Source of the DNA: Lactobacillus sp. 0.1XD8-4
GTDB lineage: Bacteria > Bacillota > Bacilli > Lactobacillales > Lactobacillaceae
Direction of reading: 5' to 3'
Length of the DNA: 64,000 nt
Assembly: GCF_009663775.1 (NCBI RefSeq)
Contig: NZ_RDBR01000002.1
Coordinates: 18,304 to 82,303 of the forward strand
Part shown: piece after piece, positions 28,104 to 37,968 of the stretch
Layout of the letters: the number at the start of each line of letters is the position of its first letter
Numbering within the stretch: the first letter of the stretch is position 1
The notes under the pieces: generated by a model
Told to the model about the DNA's origin: nothing
Database searches by the model: none
What the model saw: the letters and a program-made list of their open reading frames with translations, nothing else
Position numbers and translations under genes: made by a program

Positions 28104-28664
28104 ATGAAAATGATTGTTGGCCTAGGAAATATCGGGACACGCTATGATGAAACCCGCCATAATACTGGCTTTATGGTGGTTGACCAGTTAGCCCGCGACT
28201 ACCATTTAGGAGCGTTTACCCACCTCAAGCAGGAAGCGGTAGCAGTTAGCGGGGTGATTAATGGTGAAAAGGTAATGTTAGTCAAACCAACAACTTTTAT
28301 GAATGATTCAGGGAGGGCAGTTGGTCCATTAGTTGATTATTATGATGTTGACCTTGATGACCTTGTGATTGTTAATGATGATTTAGATATGCCAGTGGGT
28401 AAAGTACGCTTAAAGACTCATGGAGCGTCTGGTGGTCATAATGGCTTAAAGAGCATTATTAATGTACTAGGAACTAAAAATTTTAACCGGGTAAAGGTGG
28501 GAATTGACCATCCGCAACATGGAACGGTTGTTAGTCATGTCCTCGGAAAATTTTCTAAGGACGAACGCCCAGCATTTGATCAGGCGGTGCTGCAAGCAGA
28601 ACACGCACTAGAAGACTGGATTAACGGAGAAGATTTTGCCAAGTTAATGAACGAATATAACTAG
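28104..28664 (+). CDS. pth: Peptidyl-tRNA hydrolase
   Basis: This 186-residue enzyme frees tRNA from peptidyl-tRNA dropped by ribosomes. Family motifs are MIVGLGNIGTRYDETRHNTGF (catalytic His in RHNTGF), LVKPTTFMNDSGRAV and DDLDMPVGKVRLKTHGASGGHNGLKSI. An AAGGATG site precedes the ATG. It lies 10 bases upstream of mfd, the usual firmicute arrangement. Confidence 0.97.
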   Translation: MKMIVGLGNIGTRYDETRHNTGFMVVDQLARDYHLGAFTHLKQEAVAVSGVINGEKVMLVKPTTFMNDSGRAVGPLVDYYDVDLDDLVIVNDDLDMPVGKVRLKTHGASGGHNGLKSIINVLGTKNFNRVKVGIDHPQHGTVVSHVLGKFSKDERPAFDQAVLQAEHALEDWINGEDFAKLMNEYN

Positions 28665-28683
28665 TTAAAGAAAGGTGGCGTTT

Positions 28684-31600
28684 GTGGTGCAGCTAGAAAA
28701 TTTAATTGAGAAGACGCCATCATTTAAGCAAATCGTGGCGGAACTTCAACCAGCTACGCATCAATTAATAACGGGGATTTCAGGATCAGTTCGTACGGTC
28801 TTGCTTAGTGCTATTGCCAATCAGACTAATCAGCCAATATTAGTTGTGACTGATACGATTTCACATATGCAGGAATTGGCGAGCGACCTTGACAATCTTA
28901 TGCCGGATAATAAAGTTTACCAATTTCCCGTCGAAGAAGTATTAGCGGCAGAAGTTGCTACTAGTTCACCTAATTATCGATTACAACGGGTTTTAGCGTT
29001 AAACGCCCTTGTTAATCATGAACAGGCGGTTATTGTCGCTTCAACAGCAGGGTTGCGTCGAAATGTAATCTCCCCAGAATATTTTGCGCAGGCGACATTA
29101 AATATTAAAACTGGTGGCGAGGTTGATCCAGAAAAAATTCGTCACCAGTTGAGTGCAATGGGTTACCAGCTTCAAAAAATGGTATTGCGACCAGGAGATT
29201 TTGCAATTCGGGGCTCAATTATTGATATTTACGCCCTTAATACTGATAATCCGGTAAGAATTGACTTATTTGATACCGAGGTTGATTCGCTCCGCTATTT
29301 TGATGCCAGTACGCAACGAAGTATTGATAACGTTGACGCGGTTAAAATCTTGCCAGCCACTGATTTTATTTTACCAGCGGCAGAATTTCCCCGTGTCCAG
29401 CAAGCACTTAGTGATGAATATGAACAGCTAATCGGGACGTTAGCTGGCGAAGATGCTGACATAAAGCAACAATTAGCTAATCGCTTTGAGCCCTTACTAA
29501 ATGCCCTTAAAAGCCACCGCTTAACTAATGAGTTATTGGAATTTAGTAATCTTATTTACCCGACTAAACATTCGCTGTTCGATTACTTACCACATAACGG
29601 AATAATTTACTTTGATGATCTTACACGCGTTAAGCAGACGGCAAAAAAGATGGTTCAAGAAGATGGTGGCTGGTTTAAAGACAAAGTTGCCCACCATCAA
29701 ATGACGACTGTTCCTGATCTCGGTAATGATGTTGCAGCGATGATAAAAACAGATAAGCATGCGCAAATTTACGGGGCCTTATTTAAAAAAGGACTGGGAA
29801 ATATTAAGCTGTCGCAAATTACGGACCTAGGAAGCCGAACGATGCAACGCTTCTTTGGGCAAATGCCACTTCTTAAAGCTGAATTACAGCGATGGATAGA
29901 GCAGGGGCAAACAGTAATTTTAATGGCTAATAGTCCTGAACGGCGAAAGCAAATTGCAAGAACATTGGACGACTTTGGGATTACGGCAACCGAAACAGAA
30001 CTAACAAATATCAAACCCAATATCGTTCAAATTGTTGCTGCTAATTTAAATAATGGGTTTGAAATGCCAATCGCTGGTCTGGTGGTTATTACTGAAGGCG
30101 AGATGTTTAAACAAGTAAAAAAGACTCGTCATCGACCGCAGAAGTTAGCGAATGCAGAACGGCTAAAGAGTTATACTGATTTGAAGCCTGGAGATTATGT
30201 GGTTCATGTTAATCATGGGATTGGAATTTTTAGCGGCATTAAGACGATGGAAGTTGATGGCGTGCACCAAGATTACATGGTTATCAATTATCGGAATAAC
30301 GCCCAGATCTATGTTCCGGTTACACAATTAAACCTTGTGCAAAAGTATGTTTCATCCGAGTCTAAAACGCCCCGGATAAATAAGCTGGGGGGAAATGAAT
30401 GGGCAAAGACGAAGCGACGGGTGTCGTCTAAAATTGAAGATATTGCTGATGAGTTAGTGGATCTTTATGCTAAACGGGAAGCGGAAAAAGGTTATGCCTT
30501 TCCTAAAGATGACTATCTTCAAAAGCAGTTTGACGCGAACTTCCCATACAATGAAACACGCGATCAATTGCGTAGTATTACGGAAATTAAGGCGGATATG
30601 GAAAAGCCGAAACCAATGGACCGTTTGTTAGTGGGGGATGTTGGTTACGGGAAAACTGAAGTGGCAATGCGGGCAATTTTTAAGGCGGTTACTGGTGGTA
30701 AGCAGGTTGCCTTTTTAGTCCCAACTACTGTCCTTGCACAACAACATTTTGATACGCTTCAACGGCGCTTTGAAGGATTCCCTATTAATATTGCATTGAT
30801 GTCCCGCTTTAAGACCCCTAAGGAATTGCGAGAAACAGAGGCGGGGCTAAAGGATGGAAGTGTCGATGTAGTCGTTGGGACGCATCGTATTTTGTCAAAG
30901 GATGTTGAATTTAAGGATTTAGGCTTATTGATTGTTGATGAAGAGCAGCGGTTTGGGGTTAAACATAAGGAAAAGCTAAAACAACTTAAGAATAATGTTG
31001 ATGTGCTAACACTCACTGCTACCCCCATTCCGCGGACACTTCATATGTCGATGCTCGGAGTGCGGGATTTATCAGTACTCGAAACGCCGCCTGCTGGTCG
31101 TTACCCAATCCAAACCTATGTAATGGAACAAAATAGCGGGGCGATTCGTGATGGGATTATGCGTGAAATGCAAAGAGGCGGGCAGGTCTATTACTTACAC
31201 AATCGGGTGCATGATATTGAAGAAACAGTTGCTCATTTGCAAGAGCTGGTTCCTGAAGCACGAATAGGATACATTAATGGGCAAATGAGTGAAAATGAAC
31301 TTGAAACAGTTCTATATGAATTTATTCAAGGTAATTATGATGTATTAGTAACCACGTCAATTATTGAAACTGGGGTTGATATTCCTAACGCCAATACGCT
31401 TTTTGTTGAAAATGCTGATCGCATGGGCTTGGCACAGTTATACCAGATTCGGGGGCGCATTGGGCGAAGCAACCGGGTAGCCTATGCTTATTTCATGTAT
31501 CAGCCTAATAAAGTTTTGACTGAGTTAGGTGAAAAACGGTTAGCGGCAATCCGGGATTTTACCGAATTAGGATCGGGCTTTAAGATTGCAATGCGGGACC

Positions 31601-32223
31601 TGGCAATTCGCGGGGCCGGTAATTTATTAGGAAAACAGCAACATGGTTTTATCGATTCGGTGGGATATGATTTATATTCTGCAATGCTAAGTGATGCAGT
31701 TGCAAAAAAGCAAGGGAAGAAACAAACTATTCATTCTGATGCAGAAGTTGAACTGGGTGTTGAAGCATACCTTCCTAGTGATTATGTAAGTGATCAGCGT
31801 CAAAAAATTGAACTGTATAAGACAATCCGGCAAGCAAAAACTGATGATGAGATTATTGATATTCAGGGAGATTTGATTGACCGCTTTGGCGATTATCCGG
31901 CAGCAGTCGGGACCCTTTTACTGGTTAGTCAATTAAAGAACCATGCCGATTTGGCGATGATTGAAGAGATAAAACGACAGCGAGATAATATCAATATTAC
32001 ATTTACAGAACGGGCAAGCCGCTTAATTAAAGCGCCAGCAATTATTAAAGAACTTGCCCAGACGAGGTTTAAAGCAACAATTGGTGAGGATAGCAATAAA
32101 GTAACGATTAGACTGGTGATCCAGCCAAAGATGACAACAGATGACTGGCTTCACCAGCTGCTTCAGTTTGTCACGGCATTAGGTGAAGTTATTCAAAACG
32201 ATGAACAAGGAGAAACAAAATGA
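28684..32223 (+). CDS. mfd: Transcription-repair coupling factor Mfd
   Basis: This DNA translocase of about 1179 residues removes stalled RNA polymerase and recruits UvrA. It has UvrB-homology modules in the first third, the RNA-polymerase-interacting domain around KPGDYVVHVNHGIGIFSG, and the RecG-like motor with GDVGYGKTEVAMRA (Walker A), DEEQRFG (motif II) and TATPIPRTLHMS. The C-terminal domain follows the TRG motif region. I prefer the GTG at 28684, 8 bases after the AAAGG site; the GTG at 28675 overlaps that site, and a GTG at 28687 is also possible. Its last 4 bases overlap rqcP. Confidence 0.95.
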   Translation: MVQLENLIEKTPSFKQIVAELQPATHQLITGISGSVRTVLLSAIANQTNQPILVVTDTISHMQELASDLDNLMPDNKVYQFPVEEVLAAEVATSSPNYRLQRVLALNALVNHEQAVIVASTAGLRRNVISPEYFAQATLNIKTGGEVDPEKIRHQLSAMGYQLQKMVLRPGDFAIRGSIIDIYALNTDNPVRIDLFDTEVDSLRYFDASTQRSIDNVDAVKILPATDFILPAAEFPRVQQALSDEYEQLIGTLAGEDADIKQQLANRFEPLLNALKSHRLTNELLEFSNLIYPTKHSLFDYLPHNGIIYFDDLTRVKQTAKKMVQEDGGWFKDKVAHHQMTTVPDLGNDVAAMIKTDKHAQIYGALFKKGLGNIKLSQITDLGSRTMQRFFGQMPLLKAELQRWIEQGQTVILMANSPERRKQIARTLDDFGITATETELTNIKPNIVQIVAANLNNGFEMPIAGLVVITEGEMFKQVKKTRHRPQKLANAERLKSYTDLKPGDYVVHVNHGIGIFSGIKTMEVDGVHQDYMVINYRNNAQIYVPVTQLNLVQKYVSSESKTPRINKLGGNEWAKTKRRVSSKIEDIADELVDLYAKREAEKGYAFPKDDYLQKQFDANFPYNETRDQLRSITEIKADMEKPKPMDRLLVGDVGYGKTEVAMRAIFKAVTGGKQVAFLVPTTVLAQQHFDTLQRRFEGFPINIALMSRFKTPKELRETEAGLKDGSVDVVVGTHRILSKDVEFKDLGLLIVDEEQRFGVKHKEKLKQLKNNVDVLTLTATPIPRTLHMSMLGVRDLSVLETPPAGRYPIQTYVMEQNSGAIRDGIMREMQRGGQVYYLHNRVHDIEETVAHLQELVPEARIGYINGQMSENELETVLYEFIQGNYDVLVTTSIIETGVDIPNANTLFVENADRMGLAQLYQIRGRIGRSNRVAYAYFMYQPNKVLTELGEKRLAAIRDFTELGSGFKIAMRDLAIRGAGNLLGKQQHGFIDSVGYDLYSAMLSDAVAKKQGKKQTIHSDAEVELGVEAYLPSDYVSDQRQKIELYKTIRQAKTDDEIIDIQGDLIDRFGDYPAAVGTLLLVSQLKNHADLAMIEEIKRQRDNINITFTERASRLIKAPAIIKELAQTRFKATIGEDSNKVTIRLVIQPKMTTDDWLHQLLQFVTALGEVIQNDEQGETK

Positions 32224-32492
32224 GATTAGATAAATTTTTAAAAGTTTCACGAATTATTAAACGGCGATCAATTGCTAAGGAGATCGCTGATCAAGGACGG
32301 ATTTTGATTAATGACCAACCGGCAAAATCGTCAAGCAGGGTAGCGGTTGGTGATGTCCTTACAATCAAATTCGGTAATAAAACAGAGACCGTTAAGATCA
32401 ATCGGATTGTTGAAACCACTAAAAAAAGTGAAGCCGAGGATATGTACGAGATCTTAGATGAGACCTATGCGCAATCCTTTGACCAGTTATAA
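32220..32492 (+). CDS. rqcP: S4-domain RNA-binding protein RqcP (YabO)
   Basis: This 90-residue protein is made almost entirely of an S4 RNA-binding domain (MRLDKFLKVSRIIKRRSIAK, then DQGRILINDQPAKSSSRVAVGD). RqcP works with RqcH on stalled 50S subunits to add C-terminal alanine tails. The position after mfd and before divIC matches Bacillus yabO. Its start overlaps the mfd stop (ATGA). Confidence 0.9.
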   Translation: MRLDKFLKVSRIIKRRSIAKEIADQGRILINDQPAKSSSRVAVGDVLTIKFGNKTETVKINRIVETTKKSEAEDMYEILDETYAQSFDQL

Positions 32493-32526
32493 TGTGTTCT
32501 AAGATATAAAAAAGTTGATATTTATA

Positions 32527-32556
32527 TAGACATTCTCTGCGTTAACTTGCTATACT
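32527..32556 (+). promoter_or_regulatory. Promoter of divIC
   Basis: TAGACA (32527-32532) and TATACT (32551-32556) have 18-base spacing, with an extended -10 TG. It lies 36 bases before the divIC start. Confidence 0.65.
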
Positions 32557-32592
32557 TAAAACGTGATAAGTAAAATTGGAGGGGAATGTCAG

Positions 32593-32949
32593 ATGAAAGC
32601 ACAATCTGATGGTAAAATTTCACAACTAAATACCCCATATGCCCGTCAAGTTTCTAATGAAAAGGTTAGGAACCGTCAAGTACATCAGCGACGATGTAAG
32701 CGAATCGTCGCCGTTTTCTTTGTGGTATTCCTAATTTTTGGAATTCAAATTTTTCAAAGTAAACGGACATTAGCGGATATTAATGGTAATATTCGGCAAG
32801 CACAGTCACAATTAACAAAACAAAAACAAAAAAATCAACAATTGCAACGACAAATAAAAATGTTGCATAATCCCGATTATATTCAGCAAGTTATTCGTTC
32901 AAAGTATAATTACTCTAAGAAGGGTGAAACAATTTATAACTTGAACTAA
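32593..32949 (+). CDS. divIC: Cell division protein DivIC (FtsB-like)
   Basis: This 118-residue bitopic protein has a basic cytoplasmic head (residues 1-38), one membrane segment (about 39-57) and an external coiled coil (about 62-95, rich in Gln/Lys). It ends in the family's NPDYIQQVIRSKYNYSKKGE. It joins FtsL and DivIB in the divisome. The ATG at 32593 follows GGAGGGG (32578-32584); an upstream ATG at 32563 would lie before that site and is rejected. Confidence 0.92.
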   Translation: MKAQSDGKISQLNTPYARQVSNEKVRNRQVHQRRCKRIVAVFFVVFLIFGIQIFQSKRTLADINGNIRQAQSQLTKQKQKNQQLQRQIKMLHNPDYIQQVIRSKYNYSKKGETIYNLN

Positions 32950-33127
32950 TGATCATAAAATGAAATATTTAGAGTAGGGTAAAAAAGATTTAAATGTTAA
33001 AATTAAGAATATAATTAGACTGAGATGCAGTCTTGATTTTTATTGTATTTCCATGCTTGTGATTAGCAAAGTTATGGTATACTCAAATACAAAATATGAG
33101 ATGGTTCGAGGAGGATCTATAGGTTTC

Positions 33128-33610
33128 ATGGCAATTGAAGTTGGAGCAAAGGTTTCAGGTAAGGTTTCAGGAATCACTAATTTTGGTGCATTCGTTGATT
33201 TAGATGATAATCAGACAGGATTAGTACACATCAGTCAAATTTCCGATAAATACATTAAGGACGTCCATGATGTATTAGCAGTTGGGGATGAAGTTACTGC
33301 AAAAGTAACACGGATTGGTGATGATGGTAAGATTGCCCTTTCAATCAAGGCTGCTGCTCCTCATGAACATCAAGATCATCATGAAAATGACCATCATCGT
33401 GGTTTCCATCACGAGCGGAATAATAATTTTCATGGTCACCACGATAATCTCCGTGGCGGCTTTGGTGGTGGACGGCATCATAATAGCCACCACCACGAAG
33501 ACTTTAACGACATGTTAGCAGGATACTTAAAAGAGAGTGAATCACGGTTATCTACCTTAAAACGACAGACTGACGGTAAGCGTGGTGGCCGTGGCGGTCG
33601 TCGGAGCTAA
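33128..33610 (+). CDS. yabR: S1 RNA-binding domain protein (YabR-like) with His-rich tail
   Basis: This 160-residue protein has one S1 domain (residues 1-75: GAKVSGKVSGITNFGAFVDL, GLVHISQIS, VKVTRIG-type ending) followed by a tail rich in His, Gly, Asn and Asp (about 78-130) and a basic end rich in Gly/Arg. S1 proteins bind RNA, and the yabR position between divIC and tilS fits Bacillus. I chose the ATG at 33128 after GAGGAGGAT (33108-33116); the start at 33053 lies upstream of this site and within a promoter-like TATACT. The His-rich tail could bind metal; this is inference. Confidence 0.88.
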   Translation: MAIEVGAKVSGKVSGITNFGAFVDLDDNQTGLVHISQISDKYIKDVHDVLAVGDEVTAKVTRIGDDGKIALSIKAAAPHEHQDHHENDHHRGFHHERNNNFHGHHDNLRGGFGGGRHHNSHHHEDFNDMLAGYLKESESRLSTLKRQTDGKRGGRGGRRS

Positions 33611-33611
33611 C

Positions 33612-35000
33612 ATGTTAGAATTACAACAAGAATTTGAGCGGCACCTGCAAAGGAGTCGCTTTTTTACTGCAAAGGATAAAGTAGTAGTAGCTGTTTCAAC
33701 AGGTGTCGATTCCATGGTTCTCCTTGACTTGTTACAACATTTGCCTGCTAACTTGCGACCGCACATTATTGTTGCGCATATGAACCATGAATTGCGGTCA
33801 CAAAGCTGGGAGGAAGAAAAATTTATCCAACAGTATTGTTGTCGTCACCAATTAGATTTAGCGGTTGCGCACTGGCCTCTGCAGCAGCATCCGCCAAAGG
33901 GAATTGAAAATGCAGCTCGCCAGGCAAGGTATCAATTTTTTAAACAAACAATGAAGAAGAACGCCGCTTCTGTTTTAATAACAGCTCACCATCAAAATGA
34001 CTTAGCTGAGACAATGCTAATGAAATTGGTTCGTGGGGGGCAGCTTAGGCAGCTAGTCGGGATTGAAGATCAGCGAAGTTTTGCTGATGGACTATTGGTA
34101 CGGCCGTTGCTTCCTTTTAGCAAAGATACATTGCGGCAATATGCTAGTAAGCATCAATTAAAGTGGTACGAAGATAAGACAAACCATGATTTGAGCATTC
34201 AACGAAATCGTTTTCGTCATGAGATTATTCCGTTATTAGAAAAAGAAAATCCACAGTTGTTATCTCACTTAGCACATTATCATCAGCAATTATCAGCGTT
34301 AATGACCTGGCAGCAGCAAGAAAGTGCTGAGCAATTATCACAATTAACTGATAACAATGGAAACTTATTGCTCGACAAGCTATTGGCAAAACATGACGAT
34401 GTTCAAATAATACTTTTACAACGATGGTTAAATGAACAACAAGTATATGATATAAAAAACAATCAGCTTGATGAGCTTTTAAAGCTAATTCAAAATCAAA
34501 ACAAGCCTCAGCAAAAGATTGAATTACCACACCATTTCCTCTTTGAAAAAAAGTATTCAATCGGTTTAATAAAAAAAGCGAAGAATCATTTTGAGAACCT
34601 ACAAAAGCCCCAAGCGCATGTGATAGAATTGGAACAATGGTACCAAGTGGATAAGCAAACTACTATTGCTATTTCATTTAATCGGATGTTTTTTGGTGGT
34701 GGGACTGCAGTAATGCCAATGTGGATCTCACCAGCGCAATTTCCATTACAATTACGGAGATGGCAAAAAGAAGATAAATTACGATTAAAGGGTGGACATC
34801 ATCAGCGAGTTAAGCGCATTTTAATTAATCAGAAGGTTTCGCAAGAACAACGGCAGCAACAATTAGTTCTCGTTGATGCCCATGATGATGTAATTTGGTT
34901 AGTTAACCGCAAATGGAGCTGGCTGGACCGCCCTGATGATTATCAGGAAAAATGGCAATTGTGTTTTATTGGTATAAAAGATAAGGAGAAAAACAAATGA
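33612..35000 (+). CDS. tilS: tRNA(Ile)-lysidine synthase TilS
   Basis: This 462-residue ATP-dependent enzyme converts C34 of the CAU-anticodon tRNA(Ile) to lysidine. The N-type PP-loop is STGVDSMVLLDLL (about residues 29-41), in the STG form instead of the common SGG form, followed by VAHMNHELR and ALITAHHQNDLAETMLM-like segments. The TilS C-terminal domains follow (PLQLRRWQKEDKLRLKGGHH). The ATG at 33612 is one base after the yabR stop; a longer start at 33582 would overlap yabR and adds residues not typical of TilS. It overlaps hpt by 4 bases. Confidence 0.93.
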   Translation: MLELQQEFERHLQRSRFFTAKDKVVVAVSTGVDSMVLLDLLQHLPANLRPHIIVAHMNHELRSQSWEEEKFIQQYCCRHQLDLAVAHWPLQQHPPKGIENAARQARYQFFKQTMKKNAASVLITAHHQNDLAETMLMKLVRGGQLRQLVGIEDQRSFADGLLVRPLLPFSKDTLRQYASKHQLKWYEDKTNHDLSIQRNRFRHEIIPLLEKENPQLLSHLAHYHQQLSALMTWQQQESAEQLSQLTDNNGNLLLDKLLAKHDDVQIILLQRWLNEQQVYDIKNNQLDELLKLIQNQNKPQQKIELPHHFLFEKKYSIGLIKKAKNHFENLQKPQAHVIELEQWYQVDKQTTIAISFNRMFFGGGTAVMPMWISPAQFPLQLRRWQKEDKLRLKGGHHQRVKRILINQKVSQEQRQQQLVLVDAHDDVIWLVNRKWSWLDRPDDYQEKWQLCFIGIKDKEKNK

Positions 35001-35539
35001 ATAACGATATTGAGCGCGTTCTATATAGTGAAGAAATGCTTGGCAAACGGATGGATGAATTGGCAAAAGACTTAACAGAAGATTACAAGGATAAACGTCC
35101 AATTATTATTTCTGTCCTAAGCGGCGCCGTTTTATTTACCGTTGACATGATCGAACGACTGGATATTATGGCTCAAATAGATTTTATCGATGTTTCAAGC
35201 TATTTTGGCGGTTTGGGTTCAACAGGAAAAGTAAAACTTATTCATGACTTAAAAACAGACGTAAAAGATCGCCATGTTTTAATCATGGAAGATATTGTTG
35301 ATACTGGTCATACCTTAAAATATTTAATGGACCTACTAGCTGACCGTGGTGCTAAGAGCATTAAAGTATGTTCCTTATTAAATAAGCCAGAGGGTCGCGA
35401 AGTGGATGTTGATCCAGATTACGTCGGCTTTACCGTTCCCAAAGAATTCCTTGTCGGTTATGGGTTAGATTACAAGGGCTTTTACCGTAATTTACCATAT
35501 GTTGGAATTTTGAAGCCATCTGTGTACCAAAATGATTAA
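34997..35539 (+). CDS. hpt: Hypoxanthine phosphoribosyltransferase
   Basis: This 180-residue purine salvage enzyme makes IMP/GMP from hypoxanthine/guanine and PRPP. The PRPP-binding loop is VLIMEDIVDTGHTLKYL, with the purine-binding end GFTVPKEFLVGYGLDYKGFYRNLPYVG. It is translationally coupled to tilS (ATGA overlap). A weak hairpin with CAACC/GGTTG ends (35573-35607) follows the stop. Confidence 0.96.
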   Translation: MNNDIERVLYSEEMLGKRMDELAKDLTEDYKDKRPIIISVLSGAVLFTVDMIERLDIMAQIDFIDVSSYFGGLGSTGKVKLIHDLKTDVKDRHVLIMEDIVDTGHTLKYLMDLLADRGAKSIKVCSLLNKPEGREVDVDPDYVGFTVPKEFLVGYGLDYKGFYRNLPYVGILKPSVYQND

Positions 35540-35687
35540 AAATGTTGGATAATTAAATAGACGGGTAATTTTCAACCATAATTTAAAGATATTCTTAATT
35601 AAGGTTGGGTTTTATAGATCCGTAAATCTATAGTAGGTATTATTATTAATATTGATAATAAAACTGTTAATTCTTATGGGAAATTAA

Positions 35688-35716
35688 TGGTCAATATTTG
35701 TCAAATATGCTATGAT
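35688..35716 (+). promoter_or_regulatory. Promoter of ftsH
   Basis: TGGTCA (35688-35693) and TATGAT (35711-35716) have 17-base spacing, 48 bases before the ftsH start. Confidence 0.65.
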
Positions 35717-35764
35717 AGTGACTACAATTATAAAAATATCGTTGCTGGTAGATAGGAGGTTGTT

Positions 35765-37879
35765 ATGAACAACAATCGTAAAAAGAACAATTTTACTCAT
35801 AACGTTCTCTTCTACGCCGTGATGTTCTTGTGTATTATGGGAATTGCTTACTTCTTTTTCGGTGGCAATGCATCGAATGGTCAAAGTAAGACAGTTTCAC
35901 AAAGCGAGTTTATCTCCGAACTGAAGAGTAATAAAGTTAAGAGTGTTCAGCTTCAGCCTAATGGTGGTGTTTACAAAGTTACTGGTAGTTATCGTAAACC
36001 CCAGTCAAATAATAACAGTAATGCTACCACAAATAGCGGCTTTACACTTGCTACGCAACGAAACAGTAAGGTTACCCAATTCCAGAGTTCGGTTCTGGAA
36101 AGTGATGTAACTATTAGTCAGCTTCAAAAATATGCTAATAAGCATAATGTGAAAATCAGTACACGAGCTGAAGAATCTAATAGTGTTTGGATGAACTTAT
36201 TGTTGACCGTGTTACCGCTTGTCATCATGATTTTCTTCTTCTATATGATGATGGGTCAAGCAGGCCAGGGCGGTGGCGGCCGTGGAGTTATGAGCTTTGG
36301 GAAGACAAAGGCTAAGCCAGCCGATGCCAAGAAAAATAAAGTTCGTTTCTCGGATGTTGCTGGTGAAGAAGAAGAAAAGCAAGAGTTAGTTGAAGTTGTT
36401 GAATTTTTAAAGAATCCAAAGAAATTCACCAAGCTTGGTGCACGGATTCCATCTGGGGTTTTACTAGAGGGGCCTCCAGGAACTGGTAAGACTTTGCTTG
36501 CCAAGGCAGTTGCTGGTGAGTCAGGTGTACCATTCTTCTCAATTTCTGGTTCAGATTTCGTTGAGATGTTTGTCGGTGTTGGTGCTAGCCGTGTTCGTGA
36601 TTTGTTTGAACAAGCTAAAAAGGCTGCTCCAGCAATCATCTTCATTGATGAAATCGATGCCGTTGGTCGACGCCGTGGAAACGGTATGGGTGGCGGCCAT
36701 GATGAACGTGAACAAACATTAAACCAATTGCTTGTTGAAATGGATGGTTTCCAAGGTGACGAGGGAATTATCGTTATGGCTGCTACCAACCGATCGGACG
36801 TCTTAGATCCAGCTCTTCTTCGGCCAGGTCGTTTTGATCGAAAGATTTTGGTTGGTCGTCCGGATGTCAAAGGTCGTGAAGCTATTTTACGGGTTCACGC
36901 TAAGAATAAGCCAATGGCAAGCGATGTTGACTTAAAAGAAATTGCTAAGCAGACACCAGGCTTTGTTGGTGCAGACCTAGCTAACCTCCTAAACGAAGCG
37001 GCATTATTAGCTGCTCGTCGTAACAAAACAGAAATTGATGCGGCTGACTTAGATGAAGCAGAAGACCGGGTAATTGCTGGACCAGCTAAGCATAACCGGG
37101 TTCAGTCTGAACAAGAACGGAAGACTGTTGCTTTCCACGAAGCAGGTCACACAATTGTTGGTTTAGTATTAAATGATGCACGAGTTGTTCATAAGGTTAC
37201 CATCGTTCCTCGTGGTCGTGCAGGTGGTTATGCTATCATGTTGCCACGGGAAGACCAGATGTTAATGTCAAAGAAGAATGCTATGGAACAGATTGCCGGG
37301 TTAATGGGTGGTCGTGCGGCTGAAGAGATTATCTTTAAGTCACAATCCTCTGGTGCTTCTAATGACTTTGAACAAGCAACCCAAATTGCTCGTTCGATGG
37401 TTACCCAATACGGAATGAGTGACAAGATTGGTCCAGTAGAACTGCAAAGTTCTGGTCAGGTCTTTACAGGTCAAGGCTACGATCAATCTCCTTACTCAGA
37501 AAAGACGGCTGCTTTGGTAGATGAAGAGGTTCGTCGGATCTTAATGGAAGGACATGAAACAGCCTTACATATCATTGAGACCCATCGTGAACAACACCGG
37601 TTAATTGCTGAAGCATTGCTTAAGTACGAAACGCTTGATGAAAAGCAAATCCTTAGTCTTTATAAGACGGGGAAGATTCCAGATAAAGATGTGGCTGCGG
37701 AAGATAAAGAAGCACGCGCCCAAACTTTTGAAGAATCCAAGCGTGAACTTGAACGACTGGAGAATGAACGTCATAATGAAGCACAGAGTGATCAAAATGA
37801 TAACGATAACTCTACGCCTGATGATGTTGATAATAAATCACAGTCGAGTGATGATTCAGATAATACTGATAATAAGTAA
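35765..37879 (+). CDS. ftsH: ATP-dependent zinc metalloprotease FtsH
   Basis: This 704-residue membrane protease has two membrane segments (about residues 14-33 and 142-165) with an extracellular loop between them. The AAA module has GPPGTGKT (236-243), DEIDAVGR and the second region of homology RPGRFDRKI. The zinc site HEAGH is at 458-462. The last 60 residues are acidic and low in complexity. FtsH degrades membrane and regulatory proteins. An AGGAGG site precedes the ATG. It is monocistronic, closed by the hairpin at 37889-37942. Confidence 0.97.
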   Translation: MNNNRKKNNFTHNVLFYAVMFLCIMGIAYFFFGGNASNGQSKTVSQSEFISELKSNKVKSVQLQPNGGVYKVTGSYRKPQSNNNSNATTNSGFTLATQRNSKVTQFQSSVLESDVTISQLQKYANKHNVKISTRAEESNSVWMNLLLTVLPLVIMIFFFYMMMGQAGQGGGGRGVMSFGKTKAKPADAKKNKVRFSDVAGEEEEKQELVEVVEFLKNPKKFTKLGARIPSGVLLEGPPGTGKTLLAKAVAGESGVPFFSISGSDFVEMFVGVGASRVRDLFEQAKKAAPAIIFIDEIDAVGRRRGNGMGGGHDEREQTLNQLLVEMDGFQGDEGIIVMAATNRSDVLDPALLRPGRFDRKILVGRPDVKGREAILRVHAKNKPMASDVDLKEIAKQTPGFVGADLANLLNEAALLAARRNKTEIDAADLDEAEDRVIAGPAKHNRVQSEQERKTVAFHEAGHTIVGLVLNDARVVHKVTIVPRGRAGGYAIMLPREDQMLMSKKNAMEQIAGLMGGRAAEEIIFKSQSSGASNDFEQATQIARSMVTQYGMSDKIGPVELQSSGQVFTGQGYDQSPYSEKTAALVDEEVRRILMEGHETALHIIETHREQHRLIAEALLKYETLDEKQILSLYKTGKIPDKDVAAEDKEARAQTFEESKRELERLENERHNEAQSDQNDNDNSTPDDVDNKSQSSDDSDNTDNK

Positions 37880-37888
37880 ACTTGTTGA

Positions 37889-37942
37889 AAAGACGGAAGA
37901 AACAAAACCTGATGGGCGGGTGGCGGGTCTTCCGTTTTTCTT
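37889..37942 (+). terminator. Terminator between ftsH and hslO
   Basis: The arms ACGGAAGA (about 37893-37900) and TCTTCCGT (37928-37935), extended by A/T pairs, are followed by a T-rich run. Confidence 0.75.
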
Positions 37943-37968
37943 TAAATAATTTTAAGGAGGAATTTAAA

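Noticed and set aside
33582..33611. Longer TilS start
   Set aside because: It overlaps the end of the S1 protein gene and adds residues not found before the PP-loop domain in this family.
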